A stretch of 64,000 nucleotides of DNA from Spinacia oleracea (Eukaryota > Streptophyta > Magnoliopsida > Caryophyllales > Amaranthaceae), in contig NC_079487.1 in assembly GCF_020520425.1 (NCBI RefSeq), forward strand, positions 51,002,719-51,066,718, read 5' to 3'. The position numbers and the translations under genes were made by a program. This document shows positions 11,483 through 22,873 of the stretch, piece after piece (the stretch's first letter is position 1; each line of letters opens with the position of its first letter). Below the pieces are notes generated by a model that had not been told where the DNA came from, did no database searches, and saw only the letters and a list, made by a program, of their open reading frames with translations.

Positions 11483-12780
11483 TGTAGTTCTTGCTAGGGT
11501 GTAGCTGCCCTTTATTTATTTCAGTTGTGTTTGTTTTTCATTCCTTAGCACTTTGTTTTCCTTCTTATTATTTTTTAATAAAGGCGTATTTTATTTTCAT
11601 TTTTTGTCTAACACTTTTTGCACAATGTATATATGTTTTTTTTTATTGGACCGAATCCTTGGTAAGGATTGCCTACGTATCTTGTCAGAATCAGGTCGCG
11701 CGTAGTTCTAGCTAGAATAAATTCTAGGATGCCGGATTTTAATAGATATGCCCTGAGGTGGAAGCATATTACTTAATCGGTCAAATGAGTGAAGTATTAT
11801 CATTATTTTCGTCTGCCGCTTTTTTTTGCCGTAAGCCGCGTATTATGTTATTTTTTTGTACGGCTATATTTTTTTTTTGGTAAGCCTATTTGGATACGTG
11901 CTGTACCCCCCAAGTGTTCGTTATTTTTCCGTTATGTGCGGATAAAATGACGAGCACTTCTGGAAAAAAAATTTAGGCAGGCAGAGAGTTTCAGCGCCCA
12001 GGCTGGGGCGTCAAAGATTTCGGCGCCCAGCCCTGGGCGCTGAAAATGATTTCTGGCGGTCGCTTTTGACGCTTTGCTTCACATGTTCTTGCATTAATTT
12101 CTTTTTTTCTTCGTTTTGTACTTTGCTTTTTGCTCGTATTTAAAATCAATTTTGAGGCTATTTCGGAGGCTTTTTTGACTGTTAGCGTAATACGCATTTT
12201 TGTCCGGATTAATTTTTTCTATTCGTGACTCGAAACGGCTTTGAAAATGGAGTTAGGGTGCGGAAGATATGAAGATCTTTGTGTAAGCTTTTGGGTGGGT
12301 TGAGGTGTGTGTTAATGAAGGGTATGGTGGGGTTACATTTTATTAATTTCCTTTTTTAAGCAACATTTGCATTTGTTTTGGATTTGATTTCCTTTGATTT
12401 CTTTGGGTTGCATGGGTTGACCTTTATGATTACACGGGTTGACTTTTTATGTCTTGGAGATATGAAGGGGATGGTACGGTTTATTTTGTGGATTTCGGGA
12501 ATTGGTTTCCATGTCACGACTTCAAGACCGAGTGGGCCTTGCTGTTGGGCCTAAAGTGGGCCGCCTCTTTGCAAGTACGTTTGGTGCTTTATTTAGTGTT
12601 AGAATGAAAGTTTTTTAGGAGAAATCTTACGCCTTTATTAATTTGGGAAGTAAGGGAAACACACTGAAATAAAATTGACCTATAATCTAAGGGGTCTTAG
12701 GACCATCTAAAGCCTTTATTTTTTTTTTCTACCAATCTAAAGAACTACTAGGTGCTTTTTACTAAGGTGTTCTATATGGC
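11483..12780. other. Non-coding spacer where pol would be expected in element A
   Basis: After the gag stop (in sense direction) there is about 1.3 kb with no protease, reverse transcriptase, RNase H or integrase motif in any frame. It holds T-rich tracts and palindrome copy 4. In an autonomous Tat element the long pol frame would lie here. Confidence 0.7.
11989..12045. repeat. Double GC palindrome, copy 4
   Basis: TTTCAGCGCCCAGGCTGGGG is followed by a second arm TTTCGGCGCCCAGCCCTGGG and CGCTGAAAA. It lies between the 3' ends of the antisense gene and gag. Confidence 0.85.
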
Positions 12781-14106
12781 TCAAGCCTTGGGTTTAGTCT
12801 CGTAAAATCTTGGTCCTTCACCGGTACTCATCTTGAATTCTATTCCTTCTGCATTGACCCACTGATATGTCTTCACCCATCCGTTCTTGATCTCTTCTAG
12901 TGTTGATGCCGGAGAGATTAACCGGGTTGGATCGAAACCTTCATCTTGTAAAGCTAGGGTAGTCATCACAGTCTCGTCCTCCATAGGCCTCGATTCGTTA
13001 AACAATGTCCATAGAGCCTGGTTGTCCAATATTTCAGCTATTTTAGTCTTGGTGAGGTGGGGTGCCTCATCCAAGGTGTGGCAGTCGTGGGAAACTTCAA
13101 TTCTGGGCCAAGTTTCAGTAAAGAGGTCCTGGCCCGATTCTTGAGACAGGTAGATATCTTCAGCATCATCATCCCACACATCGCATACTTCTCTCTCGAT
13201 TCGATCCATAGGGACCACAGCGAGTGGTGCACCTTGAGGTGTAATGTACACCGTAGGGTCGAAGTTCTCATTGTCTGGTAGGTCGAGAGAGATGTGACAA
13301 GAGTCGAGTGGGCTCTTGTTGTTGTTGGGTTTGCCAACGTTGGGGAGAGGTATTATTTCCTCTATCATATCCTGGATCATGTTTTTTAGTGTCCAGCAGT
13401 TTTCAGTATCATGCCCATTCCCTTGATGGAACTCGCAGCGAGCGCCCTCGACCCAGTGCTTATTTTTTACTGAAGGGTCGGGTGTGGGGCCTATGGGCCT
13501 TAGTTTTCCCTGATTGGTTAGTCTTTGGAAAGCTTGTACTAGAGTCGACCCGAGTGGGGCAAACTTTCGATTTCGGGTCCACCTTCCCGGGCTCCTTCGG
13601 GTTACAGCATGGACCTTTTGGGCTTGGGGCATGGGGCCCCTGCGGTAGGTGCTACTCTTGTATGCAGGTTTGCTTTGTACTGTTTTTGTGAGGTCATCCT
13701 CGATCTTTATTCCCATATCATAAACCCTCTTGAAGGTATCAAGGTTCAAGTATCTAAGATGCTGTTTGTAAGTTGGGTCCAGATTGTCAATGAATTTTTG
13801 GGCTAATTCGGTTCCAGGAGGCCAAATGACCAGTAATGCAAAATGTTTGGCTTGCGTAGCCGCTAAGGATTCGTTTTCCATTTTTAGTTGGTTCACGAGC
13901 AGGGTCATTTGGGTTATTTGGTTCTGTACCTCTTCTATAGACATGTTTGAGGGTGCGAATCGAGTTTGGGGGAGCGGAGATCCTTGAAATGGGGAATGAC
14001 GCATGGAGCTTGGAGTTACTAAACCTTGCGTTGGTGATGTAGCTTCGAGACGCACTAACCTTTGATTTTCAGATTGGCACCAAGTGGCAGGACCAGTCCT
14101 ATGCAT
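12781..14106 (-). CDS. Gag-like protein of element A, internally shortened
   Basis: This 441-codon frame is intact. Residues about 50-90 (IEEVQNQITQMTLLVNQLK) look like a coiled coil. Next comes KFIDNLDPTYKQHLRYLNLD and a CCHC-like knuckle CEFHQGNGHDTENC of the type found in Tat/Athila-lineage Gag. The acidic C-terminal part holds FDPTVYITPQGAPLAVVPMD. The usual middle of Retrotrans_gag proteins appears missing between LAATQAKHFALLV and IWPPGTELAQKF. The protein would bind RNA and assemble particles in the cytoplasm if functional. It stops at 12781 with no protease after it. Whether the shortened protein assembles is unknown. The start at 14106 is the first ATG of the frame; a start further in is possible. 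Confidence 0.75.
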   Translation of the reverse strand: MHRTGPATWCQSENQRLVRLEATSPTQGLVTPSSMRHSPFQGSPLPQTRFAPSNMSIEEVQNQITQMTLLVNQLKMENESLAATQAKHFALLVIWPPGTELAQKFIDNLDPTYKQHLRYLNLDTFKRVYDMGIKIEDDLTKTVQSKPAYKSSTYRRGPMPQAQKVHAVTRRSPGRWTRNRKFAPLGSTLVQAFQRLTNQGKLRPIGPTPDPSVKNKHWVEGARCEFHQGNGHDTENCWTLKNMIQDMIEEIIPLPNVGKPNNNKSPLDSCHISLDLPDNENFDPTVYITPQGAPLAVVPMDRIEREVCDVWDDDAEDIYLSQESGQDLFTETWPRIEVSHDCHTLDEAPHLTKTKIAEILDNQALWTLFNESRPMEDETVMTTLALQDEGFDPTRLISPASTLEEIKNGWVKTYQWVNAEGIEFKMSTGEGPRFYETKPKA

Positions 14107-15340
14107 AAGATAAGCTAAAGTTTAGGCCCCAAAGTTTCAAGCATTACTTAGTCTAGACTTTGACTCTCTCTATTGGTTTTTTCGCTCTTTCTTTTATTGG
14201 TACACTCTTTGGTTTTTTGGTCATTCTTTGGATTTTCGAAACACTTGCCCGTGTGACATTCATAGTTATTAGCATGTTCGGTTTTGGTGCCAAGCATTGT
14301 CGTCGTAGGAGGCCTAACAACGACGCAAAGAGTTTTTTCTTTTTTTATTTTTTTTTTTCTAAGTCGCTTCTAGAATCGAGTGCTTTTTCTTACGCCCTCG
14401 TAGCATTTTTTTTTTTTTTAAGGAACGTTTTTTTTTGTGCTACGTATTTTCCTTTTGCGCGGGCACCGAGGCTGTTGCGCCTGACCAGAAGGCCAAGCAG
14501 CAACTTCAGTGCCCAGCGTAGGGCGTGAGAAATTCTGGCGCCCAGCCAGGGGCGTTGAAAATGCGTCCCTGGCTGGTTCTCGTTTTCTGTTTGCGTCTAC
14601 TTTTGTTTATGCGACTTCGATTTTGCTGGCTTGCCTAATAACGTCCTTTACGCGTTTGTGCAGCGTTTGTGGGATTCGTTACAGGCCATCCCGAGCGTCG
14701 CTTATTTTTGTGGTGATCGTCCGGGTTTGCGGAACACGTATTTCGGTATAACTCTTTGGCAAATTGGTTTATGAATTTTTGGGCAATTTTTAAGGTCGTT
14801 GGTTTTTCTAGGATATTTTTTCACACATAATCATATATTTCGCTACACATAACTAACATTCCATCATGAGGCAATAATAATATGTCATGTAGTTCATGAT
14901 AGGCTTCTATAGGTAGTTATTTGCGTCTGGCTTGGTACCGCTTCTATCGCAGATCCAACACATGCCCCGGTCGAGGTAGTGTCTTTAACAGACGAATTTC
15001 GCCAAGAGGCCAATCACGATGTAAGCCAAGGGGGCATGCACCAATGAGAGGGACCTAATGGGCGAGCGATTGGGTTTGGGACGGGTGTACTACTAGCGAA
15101 AGTGCCGAGTGGACAACATTCGAAGCGTATGCACCCCCTGGTTGGCGATGGGTATCCTTAGTCCCAACTCCCGAGATGAAACATCAAGGGAGCCAAGATT
15201 CGTTATGCGGTTCTGTCCGTTCACATTAATATGCTGATTTTCAGGTCGTCCCAACTTGATGGGGAAATAAACGCGGGGTAGGATCGTTTCACCCTTCGGC
15301 TATTTTGATTACCTACAAGCACGAGTATTTCCTTCACTAT
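14107..15340 (-). other. Untranslated leader of element A
   Basis: The sequence between the PBS and gag has no supported gene on either strand. It includes T-rich runs near 14330-14440, palindrome copy 5 and moderately GC-rich stretches. Such leaders carry packaging and translation signals in LTR elements; none can be pinpointed here. Confidence 0.6.
14503..14575. repeat. Double GC palindrome, copy 5 (leader)
   Basis: CTTCAGTGCCCAGCGTAGGG is followed by CTGGCGCCCAGCCAGGGGCG and TTGAAAA. It lies in the untranslated leader between PBS and gag. Confidence 0.8.
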
Positions 15341-15357
15341 CCCCAGTGGAGTCGCCA
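15341..15357 (-). other. Primer binding site of element A
   Basis: In sense orientation TGGCGACTCCACTGGGG starts 3 bases inside the 5' LTR end. This PBS type is common in the Tat/Ogre group, where tRNA-Arg has been proposed as primer. I assign the tRNA from memory of the family, not by alignment. Confidence 0.8.
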
Positions 15358-15360
15358 CTG

Positions 15361-16783
15361 TGAGGGGGTCGAAAAAGCACGAGGCTAATGCGTGACCTCG
15401 TCCCTCGTGGGTGTGACGCTTCTTTTTGTCAAATCAAGTGTAATTGGATTTCCTGTGAGTTTACACCCAATTGACTAGTAATATAGGAGTCGCCATTCAG
15501 TTTTTAACGACAATGAGAAAAACTGACAAAACCCGGTTATCGTGACATAAAGGGAGTGCAATTATGTTTGACCACGACGGCCGTAGGTTCCCTTGTGATC
15601 CCTGGTGTGGGGATCTCTCAACATACACCCGCAAGGTAGAGATTGAGGGTTCGGGGGACTGTAACTACCGAGAGGAGTACTCGCTCTTCGATAACTCCAG
15701 AGGCAGGATATCCTTACTAGCTCAGCATAAATAATTGAAGGGACATGTGTTAACTATTAAACTAATCTGAGTTGATTTTAACAATATGCAACATATAATA
15801 ATAAATCGAGCGCGATTATCTGATTTAGATTGTATTAAGGGACCTAGCATGATAATCCAATTTCCCAAAAATATTATATTTATTAGGCGTGATAGAACAA
15901 TCAGATTCAATTAGTTTAACAGTTCATAAAAGGGCGAGGAAAGCCATTAAATCGTGGAAAAGGGACACATTACGACGCACCCTTGAGAGGTGCATCACGG
16001 TTCTCAGAAAACTAACCACTTTGACTTTGCTATTTCTCCTTTTATTTAACGAATCTCAAGTTACGGGACAGGATACGTTCTGTTCGATTTATGGATCGAT
16101 TGCGACAGAACGCGTGATCAATTCCGCAGCGTGAGGTTTAGGCTTAGGGGTTGGAGTCAATACTCAGAATAATAATTGTGTGTTGTTCTTTTTTCACGTC
16201 GAACTTGGGCTATATTTATAGAAAAGAGTTCGTGGAAAGATAGAATTGTAGAGCTCTAATCCACGAGGAATTAGGAAAGAACACGTCCCAGGTAATTTCA
16301 GCGCCCAGGGCCAGGCGTTGAAATAGGATCTGGGCTGTTTTCTTAGTCAGATTCGGATTCCTAGAATCCGGAGTGTTTGAGACTTAATCGAGTCTTTTAG
16401 TGCGTATTAACCTTGTGACGGAATGCGTCTGGGCCCGTTACGAACTCTAGGCTCGTTAGGATTTTAATTAATACGTGACTCTTATTTTCGAATCATACTA
16501 GGAATAGGATTCTCTCGTAATCTCTATCTCATTTAGGATTTATGTTGGAGTGCATCACCTAATTCTGACAGGTTTCTATCTTTTATGACTTGCCACTTTT
16601 AACAACTATCCATTACGGAAGTTACTATTTTTAGCAGGTTTCCATAAATAGCAGGTTTCGGGTGAAATGAAAAGGGGTGATCGAGATTCGTTATTTTATA
16701 GGAGATGCGTTGTCAAGTGGAGATTTATGCTTTCATCATCGAACCTTCTCTTTCGGGAATGGGGACAAAAGTAGGTGTCTACA
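15361..16783 (-). repeat. 5' LTR of element A (1423 bp)
   Basis: It runs from TGAGGGGGTCG to GTGTCTACA on the plus strand and is nearly identical to 5808-7595 apart from two missing blocks and a few substitutions. A TATAAATATA box for minus-strand transcription lies at 16211-16220. The target duplication GTATCT follows directly. Confidence 0.9.
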
Positions 16784-16789
16784 GTATCT

Positions 16790-18950
16790 ATTCAATCATC
16801 ATCTCCTTTGTGAACTTAATTACTTGGTGGATGCTTCAAGTATTCATATCATATCATCATATGTGAACTTTCTTACAAAATTGCAAAGTGTTCTAGCATA
16901 TGTGGGGATTAATTTAGTTCTTAAGGCTTTGCAGGTGACACTGAGTTTATGGTTTAGTTTACTCAAGTGTCGTAATATGCTCCACAGGTCCAATACTCAT
17001 AGAATTATTGTATGATATAATCTTTCTACATACTAGCAACCTGTTCATTACATATTCTAGAAAGTTGGAATCTCCTTTGAGTAATGAGAAATGTTGTTCT
17101 TAGTTCCTGAATAGGCGATAAACGCTGGACTCTCCATTGAGTACTGAGATTGGTTTTTGATTCAAAGAATTATAATTTTCAGATTTAATGATTTATTAAA
17201 GTGTCAATTTTTAAGGTCAAAACATGATTTTATTAATGATCCACTAGTAGGATTTTAATTCCGATTGTTCAAGCGATTGATTCACATAATTTAATGACGA
17301 TTTAAATTATGGGAATCAACTTAAATTTTCAGATTTGTTATAAGCTTTAAAGAGTTGATTTTTAATGATTTTAAAGCTAAAAAGTCAATGTTTTTATGCT
17401 AGGATTTGAGTTGACTATTTGAGACTATTAATTTAACGAATCACGGTCAATTTCTAATTAAACCAAGGGTTTTAGTTTCTTAAATAGTTTCTGGAAATTT
17501 AGTTAACATGATTAATAATTAAGTTTCTCCTTTGTGTTTATAGGAGTTGATTTCTAGTGAGTCGTGATTCGCACAGTGGCCCCCGTACTTAGGTATTCCA
17601 GGTACGTACAAGACTAGGGTGACCACCCATCCCTTGAGGACTTTGTGAAGTTTATTGAATGCGAATCATGTGAACTTATGTGTTGGAAATTCATCTATGT
17701 GAACGAGCATGTTATGAATTGGAGTATGCTTTATAGATTATGTTGAACTATCATGTTATGTACTTTTATAATCGTTGAATTATGTCAAGCATGTTGTTCA
17801 AGTTGGTTTACATGTATGAGTGTTGCGCATGCAAGTTATTATTATTATTATGCTATAATACGGGACGTCTAGCATATGTTGAGCCTACGGAATATTGCCG
17901 GAGTGCATTGATATTCTACCGCAAAGTGTAGAATATGTTTAGAGAGTCTATGTGAATTGAACTAAGGACAATTCGTGCTAAGGGCACACCTCGCTTGTTA
18001 ATAGGCATTGTCGGGTGATCTCAAACAGTGTTTTTGAGAAGGAATAATGGGAGTAATTTCACTTGAGTCTATGTTTGATCACAAGTCCTAATGGATTAAA
18101 AATGAAGTGTCATTGTTGAGTTGTTTGATTGTTTATGTCTTGTGTAGAGTCTTGAGTCTCCTTGAACATAACCTACTAATTAACGTAAAGTGTAACCCGA
18201 ATGAGCTTCAAAACTCTTGGGACGTATATACCTTGAGTATGAACAATGGGGGGCGTCTGGTCGGAGAACTTGTACTCCTTGAATGATACAAGACGTTGTT
18301 TCATTCTTTCGTTTTAGCTCGTTGTGCATTGGAATTCCGTCGGTATGGTCCGACTGTCGGTAGGAGTCCGACTTGTTATTATTTGGTGTATGGTGGGCTC
18401 CCATCACCCTTTTCTTTCCTTTCGAGGATACTTGATTTACCCGTTCGAAGCTACTTTCTTTATTAAACTGTGAGTCAAGAGTCGTGTCAAGTGTCGAGTC
18501 TTGTCTCCATGTTTACTTTTTTATTAAATGGCTTATGCATGTGGATTATTAATTCGTTGAGTGAAGAATGTAGGATAGAATGTTATTCTAGCTTGTTCGT
18601 ACTCAGCTTTCGCTGACTTCGTGCTTCATGTCTTTTGGTCATGGCCTTCGCCTTAATGACCCTATGATGATCCATCGTTGTATTTGCGTTGTTGGGGAGT
18701 AGATTTTAAATAAGCAGGTTTGTAGAGATAACTTGCGGGAGAAGTTATCATGGGATTCGTGTTGAGAGTTTAATTCTTCCGTATTTTATAAACTCTATTT
18801 ATAGTCATGGCTACTACTATTGCTATTATGGTTTGAAACTTAGTTAATGGATTTTATAAACTATTTAATAATTTGGTTTGGGCCTTGATGGTTCCAGATT
18901 GGTTTAATGACCATTAACTATTTAATATGTTTTGAAAGTTAGTTAAATTC
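16790..18950. other. Flank of element A; unidentified, partly LTR-like sequence
   Basis: No coding frame is supported. About 17560-18720 has features reminiscent of a gypsy LTR (TTCGCACAGTGGCCCCCGTAC, a long mixed-composition stretch, and TACTCAGCTTTCGCTGACTT near 18600), but I found no matching partner, TG/CA ends or target duplication. 16790-17560 could continue the split unit that ends at 5806. Confidence 0.3.
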
Positions 18951-19549
18951 CGCTGTGTAACCCAAAATTTTGGCTGCATAGCTATGCATGCAATTCTGCA
19001 TGCATATGAGCTTCAATGCTTCGTTTTAGTAGTTTCAGCCTTCTTTTTTATTGCACTATTATGTTTCCTTTTAAAAAAAAATAAATAAAAAAATAAATAA
19101 AAATAATAAATTTAAATTTTTTATTACACATGTTTTCCAGAAAAAAACATCTCATTATTTTAGTAAGCTGGAAGCACACATAAGGAACAAACAAATGGGC
19201 ATTTAAAGTAATTTAATGAACATTCATGTTCAGATAATGAACATGACATTTATTTTCTATCTCCATCCTCTATTTTAGTGGTTGTTGCCTCTTCTCTTTC
19301 TAGGCTTCTAATTTTTCAGCTTCCTTCCTTTCGGCTTCCACTTTTTTCGCTACAACGATCTCTTTTCTCTTTCTTTTTCTTACTTATTTGTAGATTCTTT
19401 TTTGGTTTGCTCCTGTCGTCAATTCTTCTTCAATTCTTACAGCCTCTCTTAATACCATATCTTCCATTTCTAAATCAGTCTTCTTCTTTTGTTGTCGCAT
19501 TCTTATTGAACTTTTTCTTCCTGCAGGAAAATCATAATGTTTTTAATTG

Positions 19550-21010
19550 AACATTATTCTGTATAAGTTGAACATAAGACTTGAGAAACTGAACATCACA
19601 CAAAAGTGTTCTTATTTATGAAAATATCATAGTTTAATTAATAAGTTGAATTTAATTGAACATGAGACTTGAGAAACTGAACATCACACAAAAGTGTTCT
19701 TATTTCTGAACATCATCTTTTATAAATTGAATTTTATATTTTATAAGTTGAACATGAAAAATTATAAACTGAATATGACAATATTTAGACAACGCACTTT
19801 TGATATTTTAGTAAAGAATAACAAACATCTTCTTTTTACTGTTGCTGCTTGCATTTTAGTTGAATATGACTCTGTACATAGTTCTTTATAAATTGAACAT
19901 GAGACTTGAGAAACTGAATTGAACATCACACAAAAGTTTGAATATATATATTAGTTTTATAAGTTAAATTTAGCTGAACATAATTTTGTATAAATTGAAC
20001 GTAAGACTTGAAAAATTGAACATCACACAAAAGAGTTGAACATTAATAGTTTTATAGGTTGAATTTAGTTGAACATGATAAATTATAAACTAAACGGGGA
20101 TCCCTTTTTAGTGGCATATTCATCTTACGAGGAAAACACCCAAAAACAAAGTATCCTTACACTCATCCACTACCTTACACAAAATTCTCAGTGTATATTA
20201 TCAAAGTAAACGCCATCAACCATTTTATAACTCCTGAAATTTCAATTCCAATACAAATCACACTAATTTCTTTAATAAGTTGAATTTAGTTGAACACGAT
20301 TCTTTATAAGTTGAACATGAGACTTGAAAAACTGAACATCATGCAAAAGTGTTCTTATTTATAAACATATCATAGTTTAATAAGTTGAATTTAGTAGAAT
20401 AAAATTCTTTATGAGTTGAACATGAGACTTGAGAATCTTGTTGTTATTAATTTCATCAAAAATATTAATTTGAACATCTACTATTACAATTTGTACATGA
20501 CAAATTTTATACAACACCACTTCAGATCATTAAAAATAATGAACATCTACTTATAAAATCTGAACATGATTAAATTTCAAAGACACAGCAGGAACATTTG
20601 ACATATATACCTTTACAACTTACACACAGAAGCTAGATTACTTTCATAGAGTTCATCATTTCCAAGGCCTTTAACGGTCGGCTAACTATTTTTAGGTCTG
20701 CATTTCAAGAGGAAAGTAAGTAAGCTAATCGTATTCACAAAAAAAGTGAACTAATATTAGTAAACTAATCGTATTTAACATATACGTAGTATTAGTTTTA
20801 TATGTTAAATTTAGTTGGACATGATTTTGTACATAATTCTTTATAAGTTATATAAGTTAAATTTAGTTGGACATAATTTTTTATAAGTTGAATATGAGAC
20901 TTGAGATAATGAACATCACACAAAAGTGTTATTATTTGTGAACATCGTCTTTTATAAGTTGAACATGATAAATTATAAACTGAACATAACAAATTCAGAA
21001 TTAATATTCA
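19550..21010. repeat. Dispersed GAACAT / TATAAGTTGAA repeats
   Basis: Units such as GAACATGAGACTTGAGAAAC and CACACAAAAGTGTTCTTATT, with TTATAAGTTGAATTTAGTTG, recur at least six times (for example 19570, 19660, 19890, 19990, 20300, 20880), imperfectly and at irregular spacing. They are not coding. Some pairs suggest segmental duplication. Confidence 0.75.
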
Positions 21011-21466
21011 GAAATAACTAACACAACCACCAAGAGCAACAATCCTAACCACAATATACTAACAACAACAACATTATCAAGTTACCATGTGTAGTTCATT
21101 CTACAATTCTGAACATCGAACTTTATAAATTAAACATCCAAGGTGATAGATCTGAAAGGCTGAAACACTAAAATTCACTGGAATTGAAGAATGAAACTAA
21201 CAAAATCCAAATAATAAAATTAATCTACAGAAATCAGAAATTCCTATTATAATTTTTGCTGAAACTGAAATTTAATCAATCAAAGAAAATAAGTTAAAAA
21301 GTAGAATCGAAACATTAAAAATTACCGTAAAAATTATACCAGTTTACTGCAACTAATTGAACTACTCCATCTAAAGGAATCAAAAAAAACATTCAGATCT
21401 AAATAAAAATAGACGAAATAACTAATTTCGAACTAATATATTTTGTATATTAACACTTAAACGCAA

Positions 21467-21722
21467 TTAAACTAAAGAAAAACACAAACAAAAATGAAAA
21501 TGAAAAGAAATAATACCAGATTTCTTCGGCGTTAGCGACGACGTTCGGAGAAGCGTTCGTCGATGTTCGGAGAAGGCGTTAGCGCCGGTGGCGGAGAAGG
21601 CGGTGGCTCGCTTGGGAGGTGGCGCGGTTGTTTGGTCGTAGCTAGAGAAAATCGACGGCGGCGACGAAAAGTGGAGGGGAGGAGGCTGGATTGTTTGGGA
21701 GGAGAGAGAAGGAGTGACATCA
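21467..21722 (-). pseudogene. GC-rich captured exon-like fragment, Ser/Pro-rich N-terminus
   Basis: On the minus strand an ATG near 21722 opens a short frame rich in Ser, Pro and Arg. It sits in a sharply GC-richer block than the AT-rich surroundings; an overlapping frame reads SSQTIQPPPLHFSSPPSIFS. The look is that of a plant gene's 5' UTR plus first exon, or a transit-peptide-like start, picked up by a transposon. An intron-like T/A-rich stretch follows. The donor gene is not recognised. Confidence 0.4.
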
Positions 21723-22145
21723 ATGGAGGAGAGAGAGTGAGAGGTTTTTGATGATTCAGAAAATGGTGAGAGGTTAGAGGAGAAAGAAAATAGGTATTTT
21801 ATATAGAATAAGCATGTGATATTTTTCCCAGAAACACGGTCGTTTAATTGCATATGCACACATAGATGGGTGCATAGCTATCTATATATTAATTATTACG
21901 CTGTGTAATTCTGGTAAATAGCTTTAACCGTTATCACGGTGGCGGTAATATCTTAGTATTTTAAGTTGGAAAATGTTTTATAAAAAGCAAGGAATTATTA
22001 GGGTGTTATACACCCGTACAAGATTTGTGATAACTTTTTTTACTAATCAACTATATATATATGTATATCCAGCTGCTGTTTAGCTTAGTTTTCGATGGAG
22101 AGGAATGCTCTTATTGGATGGGCTGCTGTTTAATTACATAGCTTC

Positions 22146-22602
22146 TAAATGCAGAAAAGATTTTCTTTATGCAGAAATTAAAATTACCATAATATCCCTA
22201 ATTAATAAAATAAAAATTTATTAAATAAAAAGTGGTGAAATAGTTTGGATTAATATATCTGTATCTGTGTGAGGACGGCATGTCGACATCCCCTAATTAC
22301 TTTTTTTTTTTTTTTTGAGATAATTACTTTACTCTATTATTATTTTTTGGTGCAGGAGGGGAAGCAGGGCTTCCATAAAGAAGAAAAAAAAACGAAAATA
22401 AACAAGCTAAAGCAAATAAAATCTAAAGAACTAAGCTACTGGACTGCTAAACCCCTCGCCCCCTCAAGCTGCAAATCTGTAATTGCCGGGACTAAGCGGA
22501 GCTATTTAATTGATAGTATTTTTTAAAATAATTTTTATTAATTAATTAGGGATCTTTTTGTAATTTTGTTTTCTGCATAAAGAAAATCTTTTCTGCATTA
22601 AG
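22146..22602. mobile_element. MITE with TIRs of about 70 bp
   Basis: The left end TAAATGCAGAAAAGATTTTC continues TTTATGCAGAAA and matches, inverted, the right end TTTCTGCATAAAGAAAATCT / TTTCTGCATTAA. Similarity continues through ATCCCTAATTAAT. The middle has a 15-T run near 22303-22317 and no coding frame. I could not define a target duplication, so the superfamily is open. Confidence 0.75.
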
Positions 22603-22873
22603 TAACACCCTTATTATATTATTATCACAAATTTAATTGGTTTTAAAAAACTAAAAATAAAAAACTGAAACTAGTTGTGTGTTTTATAAAAACTAAAAAC
22701 TACAAAACAAACACAATACCGAACAAGGCCTTAGATTTCGGTTTTATTTTTCGTTTGTTTTCTGTTTGATTTTGTGTTCTTTTTGGGCTCTGCAAAAAAT
22801 ATCCAGCTGAAGTTGCAATAGACATAACGATTAGGCTCGTAGCAATTTAGAATACACAAAGTCTTATTTACAA

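Larger units (their letters stand above)
5808..16783 (-). mobile_element. Non-autonomous Tat/Retand-like Ty3-gypsy LTR retrotransposon (element A)
   Basis: The two LTRs start TGTAGACACC and end CCCCCTCA in sense (minus) orientation. PBS and PPT lie just inside them, and the 6-bp direct repeat GTATCT flanks the whole (5801-5806 and 16784-16789, with one extra T at 5807). In sense order it carries 5' LTR, PBS, a leader of about 1.2 kb, a shortened gag, no detectable pol, a gene in antisense orientation, a 55-bp tandem repeat, PPT and 3' LTR. A tandem repeat plus an antisense ORF before the 3' LTR is the layout described for Retand and related Tat elements. With no protease, reverse transcriptase or integrase, movement would need enzymes from a partner. 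Confidence 0.88.
18961..21898. mobile_element. Candidate Pack-MULE / non-TIR MULE (2938 bp)
   Basis: The 10-bp direct repeat CGCTGTGTAA lies at 18951-18960 and 21899-21908. MULEs typically make 9-10-bp target duplications. The element ends show only weak inverted similarity around GCATAGCTATGCA (left, about 18975) and TGCATAGCTA (right, about 21870), so this would be a poor-TIR MULE. Inside are many AT-rich GAACAT repeats and, at the right end, a GC-rich coding-like fragment. No transposase frame was seen. A Helitron is unlikely given the duplication. Confidence 0.5.

Noticed and set aside
18180-18407. 75-codon minus-strand frame
   Set aside because: Isolated frame in LTR-like sequence, with no domain or splice context.
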